Of a stretch of 64,000 nucleotides of DNA, positions 44,583 to 52,553 are shown in pieces. A program made the position numbers and the translations under genes. This stretch comes from Bacillus aquiflavi (GTDB lineage Bacteria; Bacillota; Bacilli; Bacillales; Cytobacillaceae), in contig NZ_CP082780.1 in assembly GCF_019915265.1 (NCBI RefSeq), positions 1,798,001 to 1,862,000 of the forward strand. Reading direction: 5' to 3'. The notes below the pieces were generated by a model. It was not told the DNA's origin and ran no database searches. It saw nothing but the letters and a program-made list of their open reading frames with translations. Position 1 is the stretch's first letter. Each line of letters starts with the position of its first letter.

Positions 44583-44813
44583 TTATATCACTCCCTCTTG
44601 AGTAAAAAGCGCTTCCGGCAGTCTGACCGTAATCATTGCTTCCTTTGGAACGACATGCATTTCTACCCAATCCTCTTCATTATAAATGTATTGAGCATAC
44701 AACTTTGCCAACTCCGCGCTCGCTGCTTTTACTGAACCGATATGCTTTAAATCATCGCCTCTGTTAATACGTGTAAAAAGAAGGTATTCCGCTTTTCCAT
44801 GATTATCATTCAT
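44583..44813 (-). CDS. paaB: 1,2-phenylacetyl-CoA epoxidase subunit PaaB
   Basis: 76 residues. 'YLLFTRINRGDDLKHIGSVK', 'AELAKLYAQYIYNEE' and 'WVEMHVVPKEAMITV' are typical of PaaB, the small bridging subunit of the phenylacetyl-CoA monooxygenase. ATG is formed by the last base of the paaD stop (TAATG), with GGGGGGTGAG upstream, so it starts at 44813 rather than at an earlier TTG. Translational coupling with paaD is expected. Confidence 0.88.
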   Translation of the reverse strand: MNDNHGKAEYLLFTRINRGDDLKHIGSVKAASAELAKLYAQYIYNEEDWVEMHVVPKEAMITVRLPEALFTQEGVI

Positions 44814-45142
44814 TATGAGCTCACCCCCCAATGTTTTAATATTTTCTTGCCTTCTTCACTTAAATTTTTTACTGTCCAAGGCGGATCCCAAACAACTTGA
44901 ATATCAACTTCATGAATTTCCTTTTCTTCAAGGAGACGATTTTTAATATCGCTTTCGATCCATTCCATACACGCACAGCCTGTTGAAGTGTATGTCATTT
45001 TCACTTCCAGCTTGCTGCCTGTTTTTTGAATGTCATATATTAATCCCATATCGACAACGCTAATTGGAAACTCTGGATCTGCTACTTCTTTTAAAGCGTT
45101 CCAATATTTTATCGTTTGTGGATTTGCCGCTTGCTCAATCAT
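44813..45142 (-). CDS. paaD: PaaD-like metal-sulfur cluster assembly protein (DUF59/MIP18 domain)
   Basis: 109 residues. 'ALKEVADPEFPISVVDMGLI' is the DUF59/MIP18 signature and 'MTYTSTGCACMEWIESDI' carries the conserved Cys; 'VVWDPPWTVKNLSEEGKKIL' matches PaaD. It ends before the zinc ribbon present in E. coli PaaD; that ribbon is a separate gene (43820-43969). Required in other bacteria for activity of the PaaABC epoxidase, probably for metal centre assembly. It overlaps paaB by one base and lies 3 bases after paaA. Confidence 0.87.
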   Translation of the reverse strand: MIEQAANPQTIKYWNALKEVADPEFPISVVDMGLIYDIQKTGSKLEVKMTYTSTGCACMEWIESDIKNRLLEEKEIHEVDIQVVWDPPWTVKNLSEEGKKILKHWGVSS

Positions 45143-45145
45143 TAA

Positions 45146-46084
45146 TTAACTTACCTCCTCTTCTCTCATTGCCGCAAATTCATGTGCACCTTGTTGTATT
45201 CGTTTTACAAATTCTACATTTTGCGGTCCGCGCTTTTTAAAGCGTTCGACGACCCCTTCCCACGTATCCGGCTCATCAAATAACCATTTGCGATTTTCAA
45301 CATCAAATTTACAAGGGAATGGAACATCAATCACATATTTACCGCTTTTTTCATCAAAGTGTGCTGGTACTTTCACGCCGATTGATTCACAAAATGGAAC
45401 TGCAGTTGACAACCACTTTTGACGAAGCTCATCATTTGTTTTTCCTTTTAATTTATAATCGAGCTGCGCTGAACGGCTTTTCAAGTTATCTGCTACACCG
45501 AAGAACTCTAATGCCATTAAAAACATCCAATCAACTGCCTCTTGTACTTGCTTCGCTGTTTCAGGATTTTTCTTCCCTGCTTTCATAATGATCTCTCCAT
45601 TGCGCAAGTGGAATAATTCTTCTTTATCCACTTTCACTAGCGCCCGTTTCCAAGGCCCATATGAAGTATTTTCATAAGCATCGCCCAATAGTGTGTATCC
45701 TGCCCGGTCAAAGAGGCCATTGAAAACACCAAACTCAATCCAATTATTCAGTTTAAAATCAAAGGCATATGGATTTTTCCAGCGATGAGCAGGACGATGA
45801 TATAATAGCTCATCAACGTTTTGACCTAAGTCCTCTAATAAGCGGTAAGCTATGTGTGCATGGCCAATTTCACCTTGAATAACGGCTAAAGCAGTGATTT
45901 TATAGTTAAGATTCGGAGCTTCGTGGTAAACGGTTAGTAACGGAGGAACACTTAAAAGCTCGGTATCACCAACAATAACAAGCGTTTGCACTAACGCTTT
46001 TAAATACTCCTCATTCATATCCTCCATTCTTTCAACTATAAACCCATTTTGAACTTTATTTTGTAACACATTAGCTTGAGTCAT
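45146..46084 (-). CDS. paaA: 1,2-phenylacetyl-CoA epoxidase catalytic subunit PaaA
   Basis: 312 residues, ferritin-like di-iron oxygenase. 'LAVIQGEIGHAHIAYRLLED' supplies the E-x-x-H type ligands, 'VKVDKEELFHLRNGEIIM' the second E-x-x-H pair, and 'ALEFFGVADN', 'WLFDEPDTWEGVVERFKKRG' the PaaA-specific C-terminus. It epoxidises the ring of phenylacetyl-CoA with O2. The ATG has AGAGGTGGAG directly upstream. First gene of the paaADBC block. A 297-base gap to the next upstream gene contains a palindrome related to the other candidate PaaX sites. No PaaE reductase gene is seen in the window. Confidence 0.9.
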   Translation of the reverse strand: MTQANVLQNKVQNGFIVERMEDMNEEYLKALVQTLVIVGDTELLSVPPLLTVYHEAPNLNYKITALAVIQGEIGHAHIAYRLLEDLGQNVDELLYHRPAHRWKNPYAFDFKLNNWIEFGVFNGLFDRAGYTLLGDAYENTSYGPWKRALVKVDKEELFHLRNGEIIMKAGKKNPETAKQVQEAVDWMFLMALEFFGVADNLKSRSAQLDYKLKGKTNDELRQKWLSTAVPFCESIGVKVPAHFDEKSGKYVIDVPFPCKFDVENRKWLFDEPDTWEGVVERFKKRGPQNVEFVKRIQQGAHEFAAMREEEVS

Positions 46085-46180
46085 TTCTCCACCTCTTTAT
46101 TATGTTTTTTCAATTATCGTCTATATTATGTAATATAAAATATTCTAAATAATCTGTCAAGATAAATATTATGTTTTTTT
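46085..46180 (-). promoter_or_regulatory. Promoter region of paaA with TATATTA/TAATATA palindrome
   Basis: TATATTATGTAATATA (about 46122-46137) is a 7-2-7 palindrome sharing its half-site with the inverted repeats at 49778-49819 and 51735-51778; another half-site AAATATTATGTTTTT lies near 46166-46180. Likely operator and promoter of the paaADBC-paaH-paaJ operon. Confidence 0.45.
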
Positions 46181-46381
46181 TACGTTCGAATAAAAAGGAT
46201 GAATAATAACATATGAAACTAAAATGCTTATAATGAAAATAAATAAAAAAACGCCCATAAAAAGGTTTTTTGGTTTATAGATAAGATCAGTATATTGAGA
46301 GCGAAAGAATAGAACATTGATAACGAGGAGCATGAAGCAATAAATACGAACGTCTAAAAAACATTTACTTTAATGTATATC

Positions 46382-47356
46382 TTAGCTAGGCAAATTTATT
46401 TTTTCATAGCGGATCGGATTTGTATTTTCTTTTTTAAGTTTATTTTCAAATGATAAATATTCTAAATGGGCGATTGTTTCGGCAATAGCAAAGCGCCATT
46501 GGTGTGGTGACAGCTTTTTCTTAGCAAAAATATGATCAGCAACTTGATATGCTGTCTGATGATGAGCGAGCTCTTCCATTTCTTTCAAGCGTACTTTATG
46601 ATGATGAATCAATTGCTCTATCCGCTCATTTACACGATTAATAATATCTCCATGTCCAGGGAATGCCTTTTCTACATGAAGCTCTTTTATTTTACGAAGC
46701 GACTGAATATAATCATGTAATGGGGTGTTGCTTGCTCCTGGCCACAAGCTTATGTTCGGTGTAATTTTATCTAAAATATGGTCACCGGAAATAAGCAGTC
46801 CTTTCTCTTTTTGATAAAAGCAAATATGACCATTACTATGTCCTGGCGTATGAATAACTTCCCACGTTTTTCCGCCAAACTCAACTTCCTCCGTCATAAG
46901 AGGCTTTATCTGCGGTAAAGGATGAACATGATGAGCTATTAAATCCATATGAATAGAAATATCCGCACTTAATTGGCGAGGAACACCGTGATTAAGATTC
47001 ATTTCCTCGACAAGTTTCGTCTGCAAGCTGTCTTCTCCCCACACTTGATTGATCATGTTTAGATCGATCTCATGCATATAAACATCGGCACCCGTTAATT
47101 GCTGCATCCACCCAGCAAGTCCAGCATGGTCAGGATGAAAATGGGTCAAGTATATCGTCTTAATTTTTTTAGCATGTATATTACATTGCTGAAAAAACTG
47201 TTTCCATGCCGCCTTTGCGTTACGATCATTAAATCCAGCATCAATTAATACGTAACCGTCTACATGTTCAAATAAGTAACAATAAACATATTTCATTGGA
47301 AACGGGACTGGAATACCGATTCGATAGCCGTTTACATCTATTTTTTCTACGTTCAT
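46382..47356 (-). CDS. Metallo-beta-lactamase fold hydrolase
   Basis: 324 residues. Metal motif 'TIYLTHFHPDHAGLAGWM' (H-x-H-x-D-H), 'VIHTPGHSNGHICFYQ' and 'LLISGDHILDKITPNI' give the remaining ligands, and 'KAFPGHGDIINRV' the last His. A C-terminal helical region (from about 235) is typical of the MBL-fold proteins related to hydroxyacyl-glutathione or acyl-CoA thioesterase hydrolases. Placed between paaX and paaA on the same strand with AAGGAGGGGG upstream; it could hydrolyse a dead-end CoA thioester of the pathway. Substrate not determinable. Confidence 0.8.
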   Translation of the reverse strand: MNVEKIDVNGYRIGIPVPFPMKYVYCYLFEHVDGYVLIDAGFNDRNAKAAWKQFFQQCNIHAKKIKTIYLTHFHPDHAGLAGWMQQLTGADVYMHEIDLNMINQVWGEDSLQTKLVEEMNLNHGVPRQLSADISIHMDLIAHHVHPLPQIKPLMTEEVEFGGKTWEVIHTPGHSNGHICFYQKEKGLLISGDHILDKITPNISLWPGASNTPLHDYIQSLRKIKELHVEKAFPGHGDIINRVNERIEQLIHHHKVRLKEMEELAHHQTAYQVADHIFAKKKLSPHQWRFAIAETIAHLEYLSFENKLKKENTNPIRYEKINLPS

Positions 47357-47460
47357 TTTCCCCCTCCTTACCTAGAGAAATATTGATCATTTTCAAATTT
47401 CATAAAACAGGATAAACAACCCTTATTCGATCATCACGAGATAAGAAGCTGTTTTTACTT

Positions 47461-48351
47461 TTATACATAAACCTCTTTAAATGGATTGATCGCTTTATTC
47501 CGTTCAGGATCGATTTCTTGATCTGGAGCATGTTCGAAAATAGATTCAAAAAAGCGAACAGCTGGGATTGAGATTAATTGATGAATATTCCAAAATAACT
47601 CTCTTGCTTTCGTACCTGACCAATTTTCTGGCAATAAATCTCTCGGAAATCCTGGGTCTTGAAAAAGGAACTTACGATATTCATGCACGATCTGAGTCCG
47701 TTCGATAAAACACTCCTCATCTGTTAATGAATTATTCAATGCTTTCTCCCGCAGTTCATCGAACTTCGGCTCATATTGTTGAATAAATCGATCGTATTCA
47801 TCAGAAATATGCTGTAAATCCCAGCCTTTATCAATAACATATTGATTGCTATGGGAAACGACTGTTGCTGAACTCAACAACATCGTATAATCCTCAATAT
47901 GATAATTTTTTATCATTTGACGAACTTGATCTTCTAAAGGATTAGGACTTACCCATGTACTGTTTGAAATCATGCCGAATCCCGTCCAGCTTAGCTCTTT
48001 GCGAATTTCATTGCGCAGCTCTCGTTTCTCCTCAGGAAAAGAGTACATTAAAATTCGCCATTTCCCATCCCATAGTGGGCTCGGGGCAGCGTATACTCTT
48101 TTCACCCCATCTTCAACCCTTCTGCCGCCTTGTTCAGTGACAGAATAATAGCTTTTATTGCCGATTTTTCGCACGCGCAATAAATGGTTTTGCACCATTC
48201 GCAAAATGGCCCCGCGTACTGAAGATTCTGAAACACCAAATCGATTCATCAGCTGAATTAAACTTCCTACCCAAATTTCTCCACCATAATATTGAATATA
48301 CTCTCCGTATAAAGTAAACATTAATGACCTTGGTTTCACCTTTTTCACCAT
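47461..48351 (-). CDS. paaX: PaaX family transcriptional repressor
   Basis: 296 residues. Winged helix-turn-helix N-terminus ('RSLMFTLYGEYIQYYGGEIW', 'FGVSESSVRGAILRMVQNHL'), then the central PaaX domain ('WDGKWRILMYSFPEEKRELR', 'FGMISNSTWVSPNPLEDQV') and C-terminal effector domain ('EYRKFLFQDPGFPRDLLPEN'). PaaX represses phenylacetate genes until bound by phenylacetyl-CoA. It lies within the cluster, between the thioesterase and the MBL-fold gene. The likely operators are the AT-rich palindromes at the operon heads. Confidence 0.9.
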   Translation of the reverse strand: MVKKVKPRSLMFTLYGEYIQYYGGEIWVGSLIQLMNRFGVSESSVRGAILRMVQNHLLRVRKIGNKSYYSVTEQGGRRVEDGVKRVYAAPSPLWDGKWRILMYSFPEEKRELRNEIRKELSWTGFGMISNSTWVSPNPLEDQVRQMIKNYHIEDYTMLLSSATVVSHSNQYVIDKGWDLQHISDEYDRFIQQYEPKFDELREKALNNSLTDEECFIERTQIVHEYRKFLFQDPGFPRDLLPENWSGTKARELFWNIHQLISIPAVRFFESIFEHAPDQEIDPERNKAINPFKEVYV

Positions 48352-48405
48352 CCATCACTTTGAAATCTAGAAGTATCTTCTTTCATTATAGTGGATCGTG
48401 AAAAG

Positions 48406-48855
48406 TTATGCATTAAACCGCGGTTTCAGTTTTTTTCCATTTGTATGAATATTTTCTTTCAGAATCGCAACCACATCATTTGGAATCGGCACAGCTTTAA
48501 TTCCGTTTGCTGTTTGCTTCACCCATCCTCTTAACTCATAGCCATAGCCAGTGCGAATTTCGCCTTTAAATACTTCATGGCTCAGTTTAATTGTTTTGTT
48601 TTGGATTTCATCAACAGAAGTGCGCACTGTAATTAAATCTTCGTATAATAAAGGCTGTTCAAATGTACATCTAACATCTAAGAGCGGAAGAATTATATTT
48701 CGTTCACTTTCTAATTGGCTAGGTGATAAATTGCAGCTTCGAAAAAACTGATGGCCTGCGATGTCAAACCATTTAAAATAGTTAGGATAGTAAACGATGC
48801 CTGCTTTATCAGTATCGCCCCAGTTCACAAGTATGTCGATTTCATTCATTCTCAT
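48406..48855 (-). CDS. Hotdog-fold acyl-CoA thioesterase (YbgC/4-hydroxybenzoyl-CoA thioesterase type)
   Basis: 149 residues. 'VNWGDTDKAGIVYYPNYFKW' holds the catalytic Asp of the YbgC/FcbC hotdog group (W-x-D-x-D-x-x-G-x-V-x-x-x-x-Y). It releases an aromatic or shunted acyl-CoA from CoA, consistent with its position between paaX and the enoyl-CoA hydratase, and may relieve CoA sequestration by dead-end intermediates. The start ATG has GAGGT 7 bases upstream; a second ATG two codons later is possible. Substrate inferred. Confidence 0.8.
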   Translation of the reverse strand: MRMNEIDILVNWGDTDKAGIVYYPNYFKWFDIAGHQFFRSCNLSPSQLESERNIILPLLDVRCTFEQPLLYEDLITVRTSVDEIQNKTIKLSHEVFKGEIRTGYGYELRGWVKQTANGIKAVPIPNDVVAILKENIHTNGKKLKPRFNA

Positions 48856-48920
48856 TGCCGTACCTCAAGCTTGTATTATTTTTCATCATCAATCAGTCCA
48901 ATCTTTATCTATTGTGTTAA

Positions 48921-48949
48921 ATGGCGATATCGAAAGCCGATATCGCCAT
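48921..48949. other. Perfect 12-bp hairpin between enoyl-CoA hydratase and thioesterase
   Basis: ATGGCGATATCG aaagc CGATATCGCCAT, 12-bp perfect stem with a 5-base loop, richer in GC than its surroundings. There is no T-run. It may stabilise or process the mRNA, or serve as a weak terminator in a long operon. Confidence 0.6.
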
Positions 48950-48961
48950 AGAATACGTTAT

Positions 48962-49756
48962 TTACTGACCTGTCCAATTAGCTGGTCGCTTTTCAATAAA
49001 TGCGGATAATCCTTCTTGAGCATCTTGTGAACGGAATAAGAGATTTTGCAGTTCACCCTCATAACGAATCGCAACATTTAATGGCATTTCTTTTCCATTC
49101 ATAATTGATAATTTAATATTTGAAGTTGCATACGTAGCACTGCTAGCAATTTTTCGTGCATATTCTAAAGTCTTTGCTCTCGTTTCTTTTTGCGGGAACA
49201 AGCGATCAACTAACTTAATGTCCAAAGCTTCTTGCGGAGAAAGCGTTTCGCCCGTAAGGTTCATGTCAAGGGCTTTTGAATGCCCGACTTGACGTGCTAA
49301 GCGCTGTGTTCCGCCAGTACCTGCCAACACACCGAGCGTTACTTCTGGAAGTCCAATTTTTCCAGCTTCGTCACCCATAAAACGAAGATCACACGCTAAC
49401 GCCATTTCTAAACCGCCGCCAACTGTATGTCCCTCCAGACATGCAATCCAAATTTGCGGTGAACGGGCAATTTTATCTAATGTTTCATTACAGAAAAGGA
49501 AAAATTGTGTTTTAAAGCGTGGTTCTGAAGCTTTAAGGAAATTAATATTTGCTCCAGCAGAGAAAAACTTTGGCATGTCGCTCATTAACACAACAACTTT
49601 CACATCATTGTCGAAGCGAATATCATCAATTGCAGCATTTAGCTCCTTGTAGTACTCCAAATCGTAGGCATTTGTCTTATTAACATGCATATGAATTTCT
49701 GCGACTCCGTCCTTTTTAGTAACCGTAATCGTTTTCGTTTTTAATGCTGTTGTCAA
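48962..49756 (-). CDS. Enoyl-CoA hydratase/isomerase (PaaG/PaaF-like)
   Basis: 264 residues, crotonase fold. 'PKFFSAGANINFLKAS' and 'IWIACLEGHTVGGGLEMALA' form the oxyanion hole, 'CDLRFMGDEAGKIGLPEVTL' and 'GVLAGTGGTQRLARQVG' the active-site Glu region. It starts at TTG (GGGAGG 10 bases upstream), just after a palindromic candidate operator. In the phenylacetate route, PaaG isomerises the epoxide to an oxepin and PaaF hydrates 2,3-dehydroadipyl-CoA; only one crotonase is present here, so assignment between PaaF and PaaG is open. Confidence 0.82.
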   Translation of the reverse strand: MTTALKTKTITVTKKDGVAEIHMHVNKTNAYDLEYYKELNAAIDDIRFDNDVKVVVLMSDMPKFFSAGANINFLKASEPRFKTQFFLFCNETLDKIARSPQIWIACLEGHTVGGGLEMALACDLRFMGDEAGKIGLPEVTLGVLAGTGGTQRLARQVGHSKALDMNLTGETLSPQEALDIKLVDRLFPQKETRAKTLEYARKIASSATYATSNIKLSIMNGKEMPLNVAIRYEGELQNLLFRSQDAQEGLSAFIEKRPANWTGQ

Positions 49757-49777
49757 ATTAAAAACCTCCCAAAAATA

Positions 49778-49819
49778 TATATTACGAAATAAAATCTTTC
49801 GTTGTTATTTCATAATATA
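49778..49819 (-). promoter_or_regulatory. Candidate PaaX operator upstream of enoyl-CoA hydratase
   Basis: 15-bp inverted repeat TATATTACGAAATAA (49778-49792) / TTATTTCATAATATA (49805-49819), one mismatch, 12-base spacer. Its half-site TATATTA(T/C)G matches the palindromes before paaA and before the amidohydrolase gene. Confidence 0.55.
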
Positions 49820-49931
49820 CAGAATATTTATACTACTATCAATCCCTTAAATTAACCGTTTTTATAGATAAAACACATTATTTTCTTTCATTTTCTTAAA
49901 ATTTCACTACTTTTCTAACAATTTCATCTTT

Positions 49932-51716
49932 TTAATTCGTTCGTTTGAAAAAGATATTGCTTAATGGTGTTGCATGAAGTAATATTTCATCTGACTTTAC
50001 ATCATATAAACCGAAAGGAACTAAACGCAAGCCTGGAAGAAAGTCACATGTTAAAAATAATAATGTATAAAGAATATCGTGGAAAGGAAAGCCGCGTTGC
50101 TGTAATGCGAATAAAAGCTCATTATGATACTTAACCGTAACATCAAAAGAACGATCTGCGGTCATCATGCCTGTTAATGGCAAAGGGATTTCCAACACAA
50201 CTTCGTCACCGTCTACAACTGCAATCCCGCCACCCATTTCATACACTTTTGCCGCTGCTTTTGCCATCGCTTTATGATCCTTTCCAATTACAAGCAGTTC
50301 AGTTGTCGTATTATAAGTAGAAGCCATGCCATCTACATTCACCGCAAACCTTTCTAAAATCCCTTTCACGATCCACTCGCCATTTCTATCAATTAATACA
50401 GCATTTAATAAACCTTCATGCGCTGATAAGTCTGCAAAACCATTTTTAGACGGTAGTTCGATATCTTTTCTTTGTGTAATAACGTTGCTGCGGAAATAAA
50501 TAACGGGAACAGGATCATTCGTTGTATGTGGATATAAATAAAGTTCAGATGTTTCTAAAACTGATGTTGAAAATGAAAATGGCTTTCTCACAATATATTG
50601 ATTCCAATCGATTTCAGGCAATGAAGCTGTTAATACACCGTTTTCGGCTACAACTTCACCATTTGCAATGACGAGATCTGGACGGAAATCAACAAGATTA
50701 GGTAATAAAATCACATCTGCACGTTTACCAGGAGCAAGACCTCCAATGTAATCATCAAGCCGCAAATATGTCGCTGCATTAATCGTCACCATTTGAATGG
50801 CATTCATAACAGGGACCCCAAGTCCAACAGCTTGCCTAACGAGACCATCCACAAACCCTTCTTTCTCAATAAAAGCTGGATGCGGACCGTCGGTTGTCAT
50901 TAAAATTCGGCTTATGTTCACTTTTTTCTCGGTAATTAGTTTAATTATTTCCGCTAAATCTGGACGCAAGGAACTGTTACGTAATGTTGTCCATAAGCCT
51001 AATCGAAGCCGATCGATTGCTTCTTCAGCTGTAATTGCTTCATGGCATGCACTAACTCCAGCTGCGGCAATCGCATTTAATTTCTCATACGAACAGCCAG
51101 CAGTATGACCATCTGATATTTTACCTAGCTTTTTTACATAATCCATCGTATGTTGCAAAAAAGGATCACCATGATACAATAACGGCCAGCGAGTGACTTC
51201 AGCTGTACCGACAACGTCATCAAGTTCAAGCAGTTGTTGAACATCCTGTTCGTTAAACCACTCCCGCTCGCCTGGATAGTCCGCTTGTGAAATGAGGCGG
51301 ACGAGCCAAAGAAAGTTTCCTGGCAATTGTTTTAAATCGCTGATTAATTTTTTAAATCCATTAACACCCATATGCATATAAAAAAACAAATTATCATTTA
51401 CTGTTGTTGTTGTGCCGAGTGGCAATACTTTACTAGTAACACTGATAGGGTTATACACGACCCATGGATGGGCATGTGCCTCAATAAATCCAGGTGAAAC
51501 ATACATCCCTTCCGCATTAATCACTTTCGTACTCTTATCGATACAATGTTCCGAATGACCAATATAAGCAATGCAGTCTTCATAAATTGCAAGATTTTGT
51601 TTTAACAACTCTCCAGAATAGACATTTATGACTGTACCGCCTTTAATAAATAAATGAGCTGCTCGCTCGCCTTTTGCAACCTCGACTAATTCTTTTCTCG
51701 ATGCCTTTATATTCAC
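49932..51716 (-). CDS. YerA-like adenine deaminase family amidohydrolase
   Basis: 594 residues, the length of the adenine deaminase family. Metal-binding 'SPGFIEAHAHPW' (H-x-H), 'SDGHTAGCSYEKLNAIAAAG' (His), 'ACHEAITAEEA', 'ILMTTDGPHPAFIEKEGFVD' (Asp), 'GLAPGKRADVILLPNL', and the C-terminal adenine deaminase domain 'YEMGGGIAVVDGDEVVLEIP'. Closest in layout to B. subtilis YerA, which is annotated as putative adenine deaminase without proof of activity. GTG start with AGGAGGCGGAGG. It is upstream of the enoyl-CoA hydratase on the same strand and has its own palindromic promoter region, so it is linked to the aromatic cluster, perhaps with a lactonase or amidase role. Confidence 0.82.
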   Translation of the reverse strand: MNIKASRKELVEVAKGERAAHLFIKGGTVINVYSGELLKQNLAIYEDCIAYIGHSEHCIDKSTKVINAEGMYVSPGFIEAHAHPWVVYNPISVTSKVLPLGTTTTVNDNLFFYMHMGVNGFKKLISDLKQLPGNFLWLVRLISQADYPGEREWFNEQDVQQLLELDDVVGTAEVTRWPLLYHGDPFLQHTMDYVKKLGKISDGHTAGCSYEKLNAIAAAGVSACHEAITAEEAIDRLRLGLWTTLRNSSLRPDLAEIIKLITEKKVNISRILMTTDGPHPAFIEKEGFVDGLVRQAVGLGVPVMNAIQMVTINAATYLRLDDYIGGLAPGKRADVILLPNLVDFRPDLVIANGEVVAENGVLTASLPEIDWNQYIVRKPFSFSTSVLETSELYLYPHTTNDPVPVIYFRSNVITQRKDIELPSKNGFADLSAHEGLLNAVLIDRNGEWIVKGILERFAVNVDGMASTYNTTTELLVIGKDHKAMAKAAAKVYEMGGGIAVVDGDEVVLEIPLPLTGMMTADRSFDVTVKYHNELLFALQQRGFPFHDILYTLLFLTCDFLPGLRLVPFGLYDVKSDEILLHATPLSNIFFKRTN

Positions 51717-51734
51717 TTTCCTCCGCCTCCTATA

Positions 51735-51778
51735 TAATATTATGTTTTAATATCTATCGAATATATAACATAATATTA
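51735..51778 (-). promoter_or_regulatory. Palindromic candidate operator upstream of amidohydrolase gene
   Basis: Perfect 12-bp inverted repeat TAATATTATGTT (51735-51746) / AACATAATATTA (51767-51778), 20-base spacer. Half-sites resemble those at 49778-49819 and near 46122. Likely bound by the same repressor. Confidence 0.5.
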
Positions 51779-52240
51779 ATTTAGCAAGCGATTTAATGTC
51801 AATGATAAATAAAGGGTGACTTACTTACGACTAGAAATCCCACAAAACAATTCGTTATTAAATTGGGAATATCTTTACATGATGAGTTCTTTTTTGTTCT
51901 CACTTGATGCAAGACTTTACCTAATATCGCTTTTGAGAATTTGCTCGATTTCAAAAGCATCATCATGATTCATGCGATATTTTTGAAACATCCTATTTCT
52001 ATCGTAAAAGATTGATTTAAAAGAGGAGAAAAGAAGGAGAATTAGGCGAGTATGATGAATAACCTTCGTGAAGTCTCAATTTTCAAACATCCCCATTTAT
52101 TTATATGTCACTTCAATCATTCTTTAAATCTACTACTATGAATTTTTCATTAAAATCTGGAAACTTTTTAACCGTAAAACTTTTTTTAATTACGAAAAAA
52201 CCTTGAAATGCATATAGCCACTCAAGGTTTAAATCAATCA
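51779..52240. other. Intergenic stretch at the cluster/IS boundary
   Basis: No gene recognised. AAACCTTGA / TCAAGGTTT (52198-52230) is a hairpin, probably the terminator of the degenerate DUF4274 gene just beyond; a related sequence recurs near 57780-57815. Confidence 0.4.
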
Positions 52241-52242
52241 CA

Positions 52243-52390
52243 TCATATTTTCGGAATATCAACCACTTCTCCTGGTGATTTTATTAATGAGAATATCGGG
52301 AATGTTTAGATTCCCCTTTTTCAATCAATACTTTTGAATCTTGAACATAAAAAGGGACGTCCAATAGTAGAAAATCTACTTATTGGACAC
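52243..52390 (-). pseudogene. DUF4274 immunity-gene remnant
   Basis: Minus strand reads 'KIQKY', stop, 'LKKGNLNIPDILINK' and after a +1 shift 'SPGEVVDIPKI', matching the C-terminus of the intact DUF4274 gene at 54039-54494 ('SDILISESPGNIIDIPKI'). Only the last ~35 codons remain, with a stop and a frameshift. Confidence 0.6.
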
Positions 52391-52394
52391 CCCC
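52349..52394. repeat. Palindromic dispersed repeat, copy 2
   Basis: AAAAGGGACGTCCAATAGTA...TACTTATTGGACACCCC; arms TCCAATA/TATTGGA plus GGG/CCC as in copy 1 (35668-35715). The loop differs: TAGA/TCTA pairing extends this copy. Confidence 0.6.
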
Positions 52395-52553
52395 TAATCT
52401 TCACAAATATGATTAAACTGTAAATCTATAAAAGGAATGTCATTTTCAATTTTTATCTTCATGCTATTAAGCGCTTCTTTTACCTTGCCTTTACTCTTTT
52501 GCTCTTCACTAAGATATTTAGAAAAGTACATATAAGAGTATATTTGTCTACAC

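Noticed and set aside
45146-46084. Benzoyl-CoA epoxidase BoxB
   Set aside because: BoxB is about 475 residues; length, PaaB/C/D neighbours and C-terminal motifs identify PaaA.
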